From positions 930,001-994,000 of the forward strand of contig JAOTON010001028.1 of the NCBI GenBank assembly GCA_034440635.1: a stretch of DNA of 64,000 bases. Direction: 5' to 3'. Shown here in pieces: positions 22,590-33,521 of the stretch. A model generated the notes under the pieces. That model made no database searches and was not told the DNA's origin. It saw only the letters and a list, made by a program, of their open reading frames with translations. Every line of letters starts with the position of its first letter. Position 1 is the first letter of the stretch. The DNA is from Lepas anatifera. Lineage: Eukaryota; Arthropoda; Thecostraca; Lepadidae. Position numbers and translations under genes: made by a program.

Positions 22590-24130
22590 CAAGCTCGGGG
22601 TCCCACTTAGATCAGGCTCAGGGGCACCCTTAGACCCATGCTCGCGCTTTTCTCAGGAGTAACTCGACACCGATGTTCCGGGGCCCTCAAGATCAATATT
22701 TCGAGCCCCCCCTCGAGACTTATGCTTGGTACTCTGGAGCCCCTCGATGCCGATGCTCAGGGGTCCTGAACTAAGGTCTGGGGGACCTTGGGACCAAACT
22801 CTGGGTCTCATGAGGCCAATGCTCGTGCTTCACTCATGAGTCCCTCGATATCAATAGTCGGGGGCATCCCGAGGGGATCCTGAAGCCCTGAGACCAAGCT
22901 CGGGGGCCCCTGACACCAAGCTCGAGGGGACCCTGAAACCAAGCTCGGATGCTCCCTGAGACCAAGCTCGAGGGCCCCTGACACCAAGCTCGGGGGTTCC
23001 TTGAGACCAAGCTCGAGACCCCGTGAGACCAAGATCGAAAGGTGCGTGAGAACAAACATCGAAAGGCCCATGAGACCAAGCTTGCCCCCCTGAGACCAAG
23101 CTCGGTTGTCCCCTGAGACCAAGCTCAGGGGCCCCTGAGACCAAGCTCACGGCCCCCGAGATCAATATTCTGTATTCCAGAGCCCTCGATACCGATGATC
23201 GGGGGCCCCCTGAGACCAAGCTCGGAAGACCCGTGAGACCAAGCTCAGGGCCCCTGAGTCCAAGTTCAGGGGTCCCCTGAGACCACGCTGGGGGCCCTGA
23301 GACCAAGCTCTGGGGCACCCTGAGACCAAAATCGAAAGGCCCGTGAGACCAAGATCGAAAGGTTCGTGAGTCCGAGCTCAGGGGCCCCCCGAGATCAATG
23401 TTCGTGTTTTCCAGTGCATACGGTCAGCCTTATGATTCAGATGCCCTCGGATGCCCCCCTGAGACCAAGCTCGAGGGCCCCTGACACTAAGCTCGGGGAG
23501 AGAAGGGCCTGAGACCAAGCTTGGGGACATCCCTGAGACCAAGCTCGGGGGTCCCCTGAGACCAAGCTCAGGGGCCCTGAGACCAAGCTCGGGGGTTATC
23601 TGAGACCAAGCTCGGAGGGCTCCCTGACACCAAGCTCGGGGGCCCCTGAGACCAAGCTCGGGGGCCCTGAGACCAAACTCGAAGGGCCCTCTGAGACCAA
23701 GCTCGGGAGCTCCCTGAGACCAAGCTCGGAGGGCCCCCAGACACCAAGCTCGGGGCTCCTGAGACCAAGCTCGGGGGGCCCCTGAGACCAAAATCGAAAG
23801 GCCCTCTGAGACCAAGCTCGGGAGCTCCCTGAGACCAAGCTCGGAGGGCCCCCAGACACCAAGCCCGGGGCCCCTGAGACCAAGCTTCGGGGCCCCTGAG
23901 ACCAAAATCGAAAGGCCCGTGAGACCGAGCTCGGGGAGGAGGGGCCCTGAGACCAAGCTCGGGGGCCCTGAGGCCAAGCTCGGGACCCCCTGAGACTGAT
24001 CACAGGGGTCCCCCAAGATCAATATTCGGTACTCTGGAGCCCTCGATACCGATTATCGGGGGCCTCCTGAGACCAAGCTCGGGAGGCCCCCACCCCACAC
24101 CCACCGAGACCAAGCTCAGAGGCCCCCGAG
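22590..24130. repeat. Minisatellite, 22-28-bp unit
   Basis: Dozens of units of the form 'ctgagaccaagctcggggg', with short spacers that vary in length and are often GGCCC-rich. Interrupted by longer variant units near 23150, 23380 and 24010 that share 'gagatcaatattc'. The open frames on the minus strand are a by-product of the unit lacking stops. Confidence 0.85.
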
Positions 24131-24214
24131 ATCAATTTTTGTGTTTTTAGTGCATAAGGTCAGCCCAAGGGGTCTGCGGACCCCAGGGACCCCCCTCCCC
24201 TGGCTACACCACTG

Positions 24215-24765
24215 TCAGAACATCTCAAGGGACCCATTCAAGCTCACGGCCGCCAGGTCAGTGGCTGTAAAGCCTTATAGGGGTCCCAGACCATCTCAGG
24301 GGCCCTCAGTTCAACACAGAAGCCCATATTAGCTCTGATGACCAGATAAGCTTAAGGGCCTGGATCATCCAGGGGCCCTTTGCGGGCATATTTGGGGTTT
24401 CAGAACAGTCCAGGGTTTCAATTAAAGCTTATAACCAAATTTCAAAGCAGGGGCCCTATTCCTGTGCAGGGGCCTCAGATAAGTTTAGGGTCTTCTGTGC
24501 ATCACAGGGGATCCAGATTAGCTCAAGGGACAATATTAACTTTACGGTCCCAGCTCAGCTCAGGGGCCCCCCAGGTCGGTGGATATAGGTTCTGGCCAAC
24601 TCACGGGGCCCTGTTCAAGGTTACGGCTCCTAGCTCAGTTTAGGCATCCTAGAACAGTTCATGCTGCCCAAACCATCTCAGGGGTGCTCAGTTCAGCTCA
24701 AAGAGCCCAGATTAGCTCGTATGGTATCAGAGGCCAGTTCAGGGGCCCGAGAAGCTCAGGGGACC
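24215..24765 (+). repeat. GC-rich macrosatellite, right part
   Basis: Continuation of the 18056-18635 array beyond the hAT-type insertion, with the same phrases ('caagctcacggccgcc', 'caggggccc', 'gattagctc'). Confidence 0.7.
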
Positions 24766-25613
24766 TTAACACGCGCATTGACGGGGGGCGGGTACCCGCC
24801 CCCTCGGGTTTTTCGGAGATAGCAGAAAAACGGCGGCGCGTAGCGCCGCCGTACTTGGTATACCTTTTCCCTCATCATTTTTACAACTTCTGTGAAAATT
24901 TTAAGGTTAGGTCATCTCAGGTCAGGTCACCATTACAGGTCAAGTGACCCGACCTCAAAAAAAGTTTAAGATAGCATAAGTCGGAGCAGGGTGAATTTAT
25001 CCGATTGAAACTCATATCACATAATGGCCCCATCGAGTTCTCTAACATATGTTCCGATATTTTTGATATCGATGACCTAAGGTCAGGTACGAGGCATGAC
25101 CTCTCCATTGGAAATACATGGGAAAAATGGTTTTTACGGAATAACTCAGTAACGGATGGTGATAGAGCATTTATTTTAGCTGCATTAGACTCGCCTGGGC
25201 TTTGCGGTTCTAATGATATGCATTTTATATAATTTGACCCTGACCTGACCTCAGGTCAGGTCAAATCCTTGATTTGACCTAGTAAGGTCAAATTATATAT
25301 CATTCGATTCGGCTTGCTAAGAGGATTGATATAGTTCAAGTCGTTTTGCTCTATCTTTACTTGTTCAGATTTAATGGCCGAAAAACTGAATTTACATGTT
25401 ATCCCTATGACGGGCATGTTTTGACCTCTCGTGACCTTAAATGTGACCTGACAAAAAAATGGTTCAAATGTTTTCGATGGAGAAGTGGATGGGCAGCCCA
25501 ACGCCGTTTACCGTTTTTCGCTGCCTACCGTGGTTCTCGAGATCTTAGGGGGGCGGGTACCCGCCCCCCGTCAATGCGAAGGTGGCTCAGACCCCCGTCA
25601 ATGCGCGTGTTAA
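24766..25613 (+). mobile_element. TTAA MITE family 1, copy C (848 bp)
   Basis: Complete from TTAA to TTAA. Left end: one TTAACACGCGCATTGACGGG block then a GC palindrome. Right end: two CATTGACGGGG blocks separated by a short spacer. Interior has a ggcggcgcgtagcgccgcc hairpin and many AGGTCA half-sites, including a long palindrome around 25240-25290. Looks almost identical to copy D at 44345, which points to recent movement. Confidence 0.93.
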
Positions 25614-25654
25614 AATCAACTCATAGGACCTCAACTTAGTTTAGGGGCACAGGT

Positions 25655-25805
25655 AAGTTTAACGGGGTTCCGGGGCAAGCTATCGGGCCAGTTTGCGTTT
25701 CTCGCTTGATATTACAGTTGCTGATATTCTTACCTCCGTTGCGGGGGCCCATCACAGAGAAGTGGGGGCCAGTGGCCCCCTGGCCCCCCCGGTTCCTACG
25801 CCTAT
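25655..25805 (+). repeat. Right-end repeat flanking the macrosatellite (copy 2)
   Basis: Second copy of the sequence at 17890-18055, ending ccggttcctacgcctatgcc. Between 25806 and 26192 follow short G/C-rich pieces with 'cggatccagggggg' and 'cctggatctgcc' ends that look like fragments of further MITEs. Confidence 0.6.
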
Positions 25806-26192
25806 GCCGAATACCATAGGCGCCCTTTGGGTGAAAAGTTGATGGTAAAGTGTCCACTTTGAGGCTCCGCGTTCCCCCCCACCTTACTAAAATTCTAGAT
25901 CCGCCCATACGCGGATCCAGGGGGGCAAAGGGGAGGGGCAGATGCAGCCCCCGATCGATCCTCGGCGCCCCCTGAAATGATCACGGCGCCCCCTGAAAGG
26001 TCGATGGCACTCGCCTGAAGTGGCGCTTCCCACTCTCCCCCAGGGTGCGAAAATCGGTGCTCACCGATAGGATTTTACGCCCACCTGGTAGGTTTTTCCG
26101 GTCAAAAGTGGCGCCCCCTGCTCCGGATGGCGCCCCCCGGGAAGGTGCTCCCCTCCGATTGGCAATCCTGGATCTGCCTATGGATCCGTCAC

Positions 26193-26540
26193 TGTTCAAG
26201 AGCAAACAATTCACAGAAAAAGCAGGAAGATATCAAATGTTAGCGGGGAGTGGTGCGGCCAAGATAATTGATGATGCTAACAAATTGTTTAGTTATGTGG
26301 ATAAAATAATTGCGTCGCCACACGGGATTGGAAGGGGACTCCTGCCTTCTTATGAGATGGGCAGTGTGCTAAAAATATATCGTTAAGTCAATATCAAATT
26401 ATCAACATTTAGTTTTATACAGTGCACTGTTCACTGCAGTGATACAAGAGTGCTCTGTCCTTTTTCTGTGGGCTTATGACACCCGGTAGGGTTCGTTTTA
26501 GCCTCAAATATGGCTTTTGTGGTATTTATTTGGCCATTTG
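26193..26540. other. No supported feature
   Basis: Short AT-rich stretch; nothing recognised. Confidence 0.4.
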
Positions 26541-26900
26541 GCCGCCCCGGTTGCTCGGTTGGTAGAGCGTCGGGCTCCGGCCCGCTGCTGAGAAGCATGC
26601 AGTGGCAGTGCATGTCCAGGCTTGAGATCGGTTCCCCTGAGACGCTCCGGCGCTCAATCGTTTGCCCGACGTAGGTCGGCTGGCAACTGACTGATGAGAG
26701 AGTGACCTGAGCGAGGCGGCCATCCCTGTGCTTTGTGGGAGGTTAAACTTTGGCTTCTAAATCAACCCTTCATTGTGGGCGTTACTCGTTCGGGTGGTGG
26801 GGTCGGGGTCTCCGTGACAAGTCCCTTGAGGACTTTAATGAGACTCAGACTCCAACAGCCGTACTGGGAAGAACTTGGACGAAATTTATAAAAAAACAAG
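26541..26900 (+). mobile_element. tRNA-derived SINE (copy 2)
   Basis: Head gccgccccggttgctcggtt with A-box (ttggtagagcgtcgggctcc) and B-box-like gatcggttcccc, a shared body (ggaggttaaactttggctt, gtggtggggtcggggtct) and an A-rich tail (ataaaaaaac). Full-length match to the minus-strand copy at 33140-33521 and a weaker one at 4638-4910. Amplified by polymerase III transcription and LINE machinery, as for all SINEs. Confidence 0.85.
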
Positions 26901-27079
26901 ATTTTTTAGTGCAAATACAATTTGAACCTTTTGGCCTTTTCGCAAACCCGGTTTGGCCTTTTTCCATTGAAAAAAACCCGCAGTCCTGGGCAGCATCTCT
27001 AATCTTTAGAATATGGAATAACAAAAATTAGGAGACATTTTTTTAACACTAGCACGTCTAAATTTTACTAACGCCCCCT

Positions 27080-28678
27080 CCAAATGGGGGTTTGATCCCC
27101 CGAAGACACTTTAATTGCCCGCACAAGAAATTCTCCCCCACTGAGTTTTCCTTAAAAAATGTTCTGCTGTCCTTTCCAGGGGGCGCCTTTCCTATCCATG
27201 GGTGCTTATTCTTTCCAGAGGGGGCGCCTTTGCTCTCGGTGGGGCGCCTTTTGCTATCCAGGGATGCCTGTGCTAACCAGGGGGTGCATATGATATCAAG
27301 GGGCGCCGTTGATCTTCTTCGGAGGCGTCTCTGCTGTCCAGGAGGCGCGTGCGCTATCCAGGGGCACCTATGCTATCCAGAGACCCGGATCCTTTACTCA
27401 GGGGGCGGGGGCCGCCTTTTGCTGTCCAGGGGTGCCTGTGCTAACCAGGGGCGCATATGCTATCCCGGGGTGCCGTTGCTCTTCTTTAGGGGCGTCTCTG
27501 CCGTCCAGGGGTGCCTATGCTATCCAGAGGGTGTGTTCTGTCCATGGGGCGCTTTTGGTATCAAATGGCGTATTTGCTGTTTTGGGGGCGCCTATCCTAT
27601 TCAGAGGGCGCCCCTGCTGTCCAGGGAGCGCGATTGCTATTAAAGGGAGCTTATGATATCCAGAGGGGAGCCTTTGCTCTATGGGGGAGGGGGCGCCTCT
27701 TAGTGTACAGGAGTGTCTGTGCTAACCAGCGGGCGCCTATGCTATTCAGGGGCGTCGTTACTCCTCAATTGGGGGTGCCTTTTTCTGTCCAGGGGCGCCT
27801 CTGCTGTCTAGAGGTCGCCTTTGCTATCCAGAGGGGCGCTTTTACTCAAGGGGGGGTGGGCACCTTTTGCTGTCCAGGGTGCAGCTTTGATGTCAGGGGG
27901 CGCCATTCATATTTGAAAGTGTATTTTATTTTACACAGAGGTACTACCCCTTCAGACAGGCGATGTGTCTGATTTTCTCTTGACCGGCCGGGGGCGCCGG
28001 CAAAATCCGGGGTGCCACCCAAATCCGTGAGGGCCTCCCCGTACGAGGTCAAAACCAGGTGTGCAAAAATATACTATTGTACACCATCATTTTTCAAGGT
28101 GTGCAACTGCACACCCTGTCCTGCGGAATCCACCGTCCCTGCCGCCGTTGTTCTCGGGAGGGGGGGTTTCTCTCTTATCTCTCCAGGGGGCGCCTTTCTT
28201 ATCAAAGGGCGCGTATGTTGTCCAGGGGGCGCCTTTTTCTCTGCGGGGGGCGCCTTTTGCTGTCAAGGGGTGCCTGTGCTAACCAGGGGGCGCATGTGAT
28301 ATCTAGGGGCGCCGTTTCTCTTCTTCGGAGGCGCCTCAGCTGTCCAGGAGGCGCCTACGCTTTTCAAGGGCGCCTATGCTATCCAGAGGGGCGCCTTTAC
28401 TCAAGGGGGGCGCCTTTTGCTTTCCAGGGCGCAGTTTTGATGTCAAGGTGCGTCATTCATGTATGAAAATGTCTTTTTCACAGAGGATCCTACCTCTTCA
28501 GGTAGGCGGTAATTAGGCTTGATTTTCTCTGACCGGCCGGGGGGCGCCGGCTGAGGCCTGGGGGGGCGCCTCCCTGGACAAAGCCAAAACAAGTGGTGCA
28601 AAAAGATACTTTTGCACCACTTGAAAAAAATCGAGTGGTGCAACTGCACTACTTGCACCCTGGAATCCGCCGTCCCTG
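27080..28678 (+). mobile_element. Array-carrying repeat with two tandem right ends
   Basis: A minisatellite of about 22-27 bases ('gggggcgcctttgctatcca') runs through 27170-27890 and 28180-28450. Each block is followed by a similar 160-bp terminal segment (27985-28141 and 28528-28678), both with 'accggccgggg', an inverted 'gtggtgcaa/ttgcaccac' hairpin and a terminus tggaatccgccgtccctg. That terminus is the reverse complement of the left end at 11137. It seems a non-autonomous DNA transposon of hAT-like termini whose body is minisatellite; its own left end was not found here. Confidence 0.6.
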
Positions 28679-28826
28679 ACTTTCTTTTATTTCCCTTCGT
28701 CTCGTCAAAAGCTTTCGAATACTGTCCGTAATTTTTATTTAGATTTCCTGGGAATTGAGACACGGAAGGGTTGAAAAGGCCCCCCCAGCGGGGTGTGTCA
28801 TACCGGGGACCCTAGCTGGGCGTGTG

Positions 28827-31800
28827 TTAACCCGCGCGAGGCTGGGGGGGTAAATTTTATCCCCCTCGCGAATTTTTGCGATATCTCATACACGGCGGCG
28901 CACAGCGCCGCCAAATTTTCAGTACCTTTTCTTACATAATTTTTACACATTTCTGCCAAATAAAAATAAAATCGGTTGAAATCTTTTTGAGAAATAAGCA
29001 AAAATGTGACGTCACTACAGGCGATTTCTGTACCAAAATCGCGCAATGTTTAAAGAGCTGCTGAAGCTACAGTTCTGAACCGATTTCCAATTTTCTTGCA
29101 TCAAACGATAGGCATTATTGTGGTTTTCAAAATGGCTATCTCGGATTTTCAAAATTTTGGTTTTGGAAAAAAAAATAAAAAAATATTTTTTTTGGAAAAG
29201 GTTACAAAATTTCTAAAATTTTCAAGATTTTTCAAAAACCGGAATTTATTTGGTAAAACACCATACAGTGCATATGCATGACAAATTTTGAGCCTCTAGC
29301 TTTATAACTTTAGCCTGGAGAGCTGCGAAAGCTCAGCGACTCACGCTCTGATTTTTAGGGCTGATCAATACTGTCTTTATTTAGTGAATCATAGTGATCC
29401 TGCTATCACACCTGACTTCTCACTTGATCACTTGATCATCGCCAATCCTCTTTTCAAACTTCTATCCCCCTCCCCCTCTCACTACCCCTCCCCATCATCA
29501 AATTTGGCAACCCTTTTCCTAATTATACGCCATTTCAAATGAAAGTGCATAATTGCTTGATCATGCCATTTACATGCGTTGCCTCTCGTCTTGGATACTT
29601 TTTATCCACTAATGTCTTTCCAAGAATCGGTTATCAGCACTTGTGTTCTTTTCACACAAACAGACCGTCTGTGACACCACTCCACCCCTCCCCTCCCCCT
29701 TTCCGCTCACTTCTCACGCTGCGCCGGCCCGCGCACGGCCCGGCCGGGCCGGGAGGTGAGATAGCGGTGCGATTGAAGTGCGACGACCGGATGTCTTCCG
29801 GTGTAACACAGTCGGGAGGGGGCGGCATGAACAAAAGAGTATATGATACCACCAATATACTGATTGTGAGAAACAAAAGGGTTGTCAGTGACGTCACTCA
29901 CAAATAATTGCTCATTGGCTGAGCAGTAGACGGGTCAGTTGTCACGAGGAATATTTTGTGAACGATTTGTGCCTCAGTCATCGCTCGCGATCGACGGGAG
30001 GAGACACCATGTCTCGCCGTGTCCGCACACTGACACCTGCTGAGGCGGCCTCGCTGATAGCCGAAGTGTCGGACTCGAGCGGGCCAGAAAGTGACGGTGA
30101 CGAGTTCGTGCCGCCGGCGGCGGCCATCGATAGTGACGAGGACGCCCTGGCCGAGTACGAGGACGATCCGTCTGACGCCGAGTCTGAAGCCGATCCGCCG
30201 CCACCGCCTGTCAGTCGACAGCAGCTGACCAAGTCGCAGCAGGTTTTGGATCAAGCTGACCTGCAGCCTCATCCGCCGAGTGACGCCGGGCCGCAGTGAC
30301 GTCGTGACAGACGGCAGTCTGTGATCGCCGAGTGGCAGACCACGCCGCCACCCGCCCGCCGGCGCCGCGACCCGGCCAACATTCTCACCGAGGCCGCTGC
30401 CGTGCGTGGTCATGCTAGAAACGTGAACAACGAGGCTGAAGCACTCAAGCTGTTTGTGACCGATGCCGTCATCGCCAAAATCGTCGAACACACAAACGAC
30501 CGGCTGCGGCGACAACGGCGGCGCATCGAGGCAGCCTGCAGTGCCAGTACAACAGAGAAGACCGCACACAGGCTCCAAGACGTCACTCACACAGAAATGT
30601 GCGCGTTTCTGGGCCTGTGCATCCTGCGAGGCTTCTACAGCCGACTCACGCTGAGAGAACTGTTCAACCGGACCGGCCATCTTCACGGCGACCATGGGCA
30701 GAAAGCGGTTCTCAAAACTGCTCCAGTTCGTGTCGTTTGACGACCTGAACACTCACGAGGACAGACGGCCGGGAGACAACTTCTGCCACCTCCGCGAGAT
30801 CTTCAACGAAATCGACCAGAACCTGCGTCGGCACTTCCGCCCCTCGGAGTGTCTCACACTGGACGAAAGTCTGGTGCGGTTCCGGGGCCGGTGCCCATTC
30901 AAAATGTACCTGCCCAGCAAGCCGGGAAAGTACGGCCTGCTTGTGCGAACAGTGGCGGACGCAAATCACCGCTACATGTACAAGATGTGGCCGTACTCTG
31001 GCAGGCCGGCGGCTCCCGAGCTGGCACCTCCTGGCACATTCTTCGAGTCAGTGCCAGAGATGGTGAAGCACATGGTGCGGGAGGTGGCCGGCACCGGCTG
31101 CAATGTGACGATGGACAGGTACTTCACGTCCATACCCTTGACGGAGGACCTGCTGGCGGAGCGGCTCACAGTGGTGGGGACCATCAACAAGCGCCGCAAG
31201 CTCCTGCCAAAGGAGCTGACAGAAGCCCGGGGCCGACAAGTGGACACCCACCTGTTCGCCTTCCGCAACGACGTCACCCTGGTGTCTACCTGCCACAAGC
31301 CCGGCAAGCTGGTGCTGGCTGTGTCAACTCAGCACAGGACCGCGCTCGTGGATAGCCGCACCAACAAACCCGATCTCGTGCTGTACTACAACGTGACGAA
31401 GGGTGGCGTGGACGTGATGGACGCCATCACTGAGTACTACATGTACAAACCTCCCGTCACCCGCTGGCCGACCGCCTTCTTCTTCTTTCTGATGGGCGTG
31501 GCACAGGTGAGATGCCTCCACAGTCTTCATGCTGAACCGTGGGCACGGTGCTGCGCAAGTGAAGACAGGTGCTCGGCGTCCGATCATGTACGCCATGGAT
31601 CAGCAGCTGGTGCAGTCGCGGCTAGCTGAGAGAATTGCGAGCCCGACTGGTCTCAACAGCAGTGCGCTGTCGGCCCTGACATGTGTGACAGGCCTCAAGA
31701 TCAGTGCCGGCCCCAGCTCCGCCCCCAGTGCCGCCTCCAGTGCTGGTCCCAGCGCCGGTCCCAGCAGCGCCGGTCCCAGCGCCGGTCCCAGCAGCGTCGC

Positions 31801-33101
31801 CACCAGCGTCAGTCTCAGCAGCGCCGTCACTGCCACGGCTGGTCACCAGACAGCCGATAAGGGGCGATGTGTGGCCTGCTTGGAGGAGCTGAGAGGCACA
31901 GGACACTTCAAAAGAAGAAAGATAAGCTGACCAGGAAGCCACCCTGCTCCCAGTGTCAAAAGTTCGTCTGTGAGAGGCACTGCCGGCTCGTCCGGGTGTG
32001 CCAAAAGTGCGCGAGTGGCACTGGCGAGTGAGCGCGAGAACGATCTCTTGCGCAGTGTCTGATATGTTTACTGACAGCGAGTCAGGTGCTGTACTGTGCG
32101 CGAGTACAGCGAGTATTGTGCGTGGCATTACGTGTAGGCGTGGGGATTTTCTGTGAATCTCAGAAAACGTGTACATAGTGCCTTTTTGGTCTGTGCGCAA
32201 ACATTATTTATATGTGCCGCTTGATGTGTGCACATATCTCCTTTTCTTCTGTGCTTTATCAAATTTCTTACGCCAAACCAACGCCTGTTTTGTTACGAGA
32301 TAAAAATAAACGTTACCGTATAATGCAATTGTGCTTTTTCTTTTTGATCCGATACAAAAACGCAAAACAGGAAAGTTACGAATGGAGAAATTATCGCGTA
32401 CAAAACTATGAAGGTGAAATGGTTATGGCAGAAGGAAAACACACTTTACATTTCTCAGCTGATTTTTCGCCCATCAACACTTTTTGACCCAGAATGACCT
32501 CATACACGCTTTACACTACTTTTATAGTGTTCCTGAGACAAAACAGGTCCAAAATCATGTGTCATTTGGCAAAAAGTATGAACTTAAAAAGTTGACCTCT
32601 GATGACCTACCTTGACCCTGGCTGTGCAAGTTGAGACCAGAGTATTTCAGATATGATTCTCTGTACATCATAGCTGAATTCTGCATGCAAAATGGCTCAA
32701 AAACATGTATCGCATGACCACATTTGGATACAAAAATATGGTGACCTTTAGTGACCTCATCTTGACCTGACCCGGTCATGCCACCAGCCTAACGGTCTCA
32801 AAGCACCTTGCTGCATTCAAGTGAAGGCTTTCCATGAAGTATGAAGCTCATAGCTTCCATTGCCTAATCTCCGTAGCATTGCAACCTCAAAAACCACGCT
32901 TTTGACAGCTGACCTCAGTTTGACCTTGACCTTGACCTCAAACTTTAAATTAAGTACATGTTTTTAGTTGTTCGTGATGAGGTCTTTCGATTGGCGTTTG
33001 AATTTTCCAAATCGGACCATTAGTTCGGGAGATAACAGGGGGGTAAAATTTACCCCCAGCCCCGCACGTTCGGCTGGAGACCTCAGCCCCGCGCGGGTTA
33101 A
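28827..33101 (+). mobile_element. piggyBac-like transposon, 4275 bp, complete ends
   Basis: TTAA lies at both boundaries (28827-28830, 33098-33101), the fixed target site of piggyBac elements. Left end: TTAACCCGCGCGAGGCTGGG followed at once by a ggggtaaattttatcccc palindrome. Right end (minus strand): TTAACCCGCGCGGGGCTGAG, a spacer, a second gcggggctggggg block and the same palindrome. A ggcggcgcacagcgccgcc hairpin sits at 28892. The transposase gene is at 30009-32031. The 3' segment (32580-32945) is rich in TGACCT motifs. The element is dead as coded but its termini look intact. Confidence 0.88.
30009..32031 (+). pseudogene. piggyBac-type transposase, broken by one stop and three frameshifts
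   Basis: DDE transposase (DDE_Tnp_1_7 family) that cuts and pastes at TTAA in the nucleus. The N terminus from ATG 30009 is acidic (SDSSGPESDGDEF). A TGA at 30297-30299 interrupts it. The next block holds NILTEAAAVRGHA and MCAFLGLCILRGFY; the frame then shifts near 30690 into the core. Catalytic aspartates are visible: TLDESLVRFRG (30862), NVTMDRYFTS (31114) and KGGVDVMD (31411). Another shift near 31505 precedes the conserved MLNRGHG region, and one near 31915 precedes the C-terminal cysteine-rich finger (CVACL ... CSQCQKFVCERHC ... CQKC). All family domains are present in order, so the decay is by point lesions and looks fairly recent. A Ser/Ala/Gly-rich repeat (31700-31800) is an unusual insertion before the finger. 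Confidence 0.88.
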
Positions 33102-33139
33102 CTTCAACTCAACTGAGGTTCAGAAGGAGGGTTCGGGAA

Positions 33140-33521
33140 TTTTTTTATAAATTTTGTTCAAGTTGTTCCTGGTAAGGCTGCTGGAGTCGGAGTCTCACTA
33201 AAGTCATTAAGGGACTTGTCACGGAGACCCCGACCCCACCACCCGAACGAGCAACTCCCTCAATGGAGGGTTAATTTAGAAGCCAAAGTTTAACGTCCCA
33301 CAAAGCACAGGGACGGCCGCCCCGCTCAGGTCACCCTCTCACCAGTCAGTTGCCAGCTGACCTGTACATACGTCGGGTAAACTATTGAGCACCGGAGCGT
33401 CTTAGGGGAACCGATCCCAAGCCTGAACATGCACTGCCACTGCATACTTCTGAGCAGCGGGCCGGAGCCCAACGCTCTACCAACTGAGCTAACGGGGCGG
33501 CAACTGAGCTAACGGGGCGGC
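33140..33521 (-). mobile_element. tRNA-derived SINE (copy 3)
   Basis: Minus-strand copy of the 26541 SINE, ending in an A-rich tail (ataaaaaaat) only about 40 bases from the piggyBac right end. Its A-box region (ttagctcagttggtagagcg) is better preserved than in copy 2. The first 20 bases of the head are duplicated at 33502-33521. Confidence 0.85.

Larger units (their letters stand above)
18636..24214. mobile_element. 5.58-kb hAT-type element carrying tandem arrays
   Basis: Left end CAGTGGCGTAGCCAGG (18636) and right end CCTGGCTACACCACTG (to 24214) form inverted termini with one mismatch, and the 8 bases outside are TCAGAACA on both sides (18628-18635 and 24215-24222), an exact target-site duplication of hAT length. 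Removing the element rejoins the surrounding macrosatellite unit, which can be compared with an uninterrupted unit near 18290. No transposase is present. The interior holds a palindromic MITE (19550), degenerate 'ggggcccctgagact' arrays (19990-22034), TTAA MITE copy B, a hAT MITE (22043) and a 22-28-bp minisatellite (22590-24130). A second copy of its right end lies at about 22430-22473. Confidence 0.8.

Noticed and set aside
23378..24022. Minus-strand frames with 'RAWSQGP' repeats
   Set aside because: Caused by the minisatellite unit inside the hAT-type element.
31505..31525. Tiny intron (gtgag...cacag) in the transposase
   Set aside because: About 17 bases is too short to splice; a frameshift is the simpler explanation.
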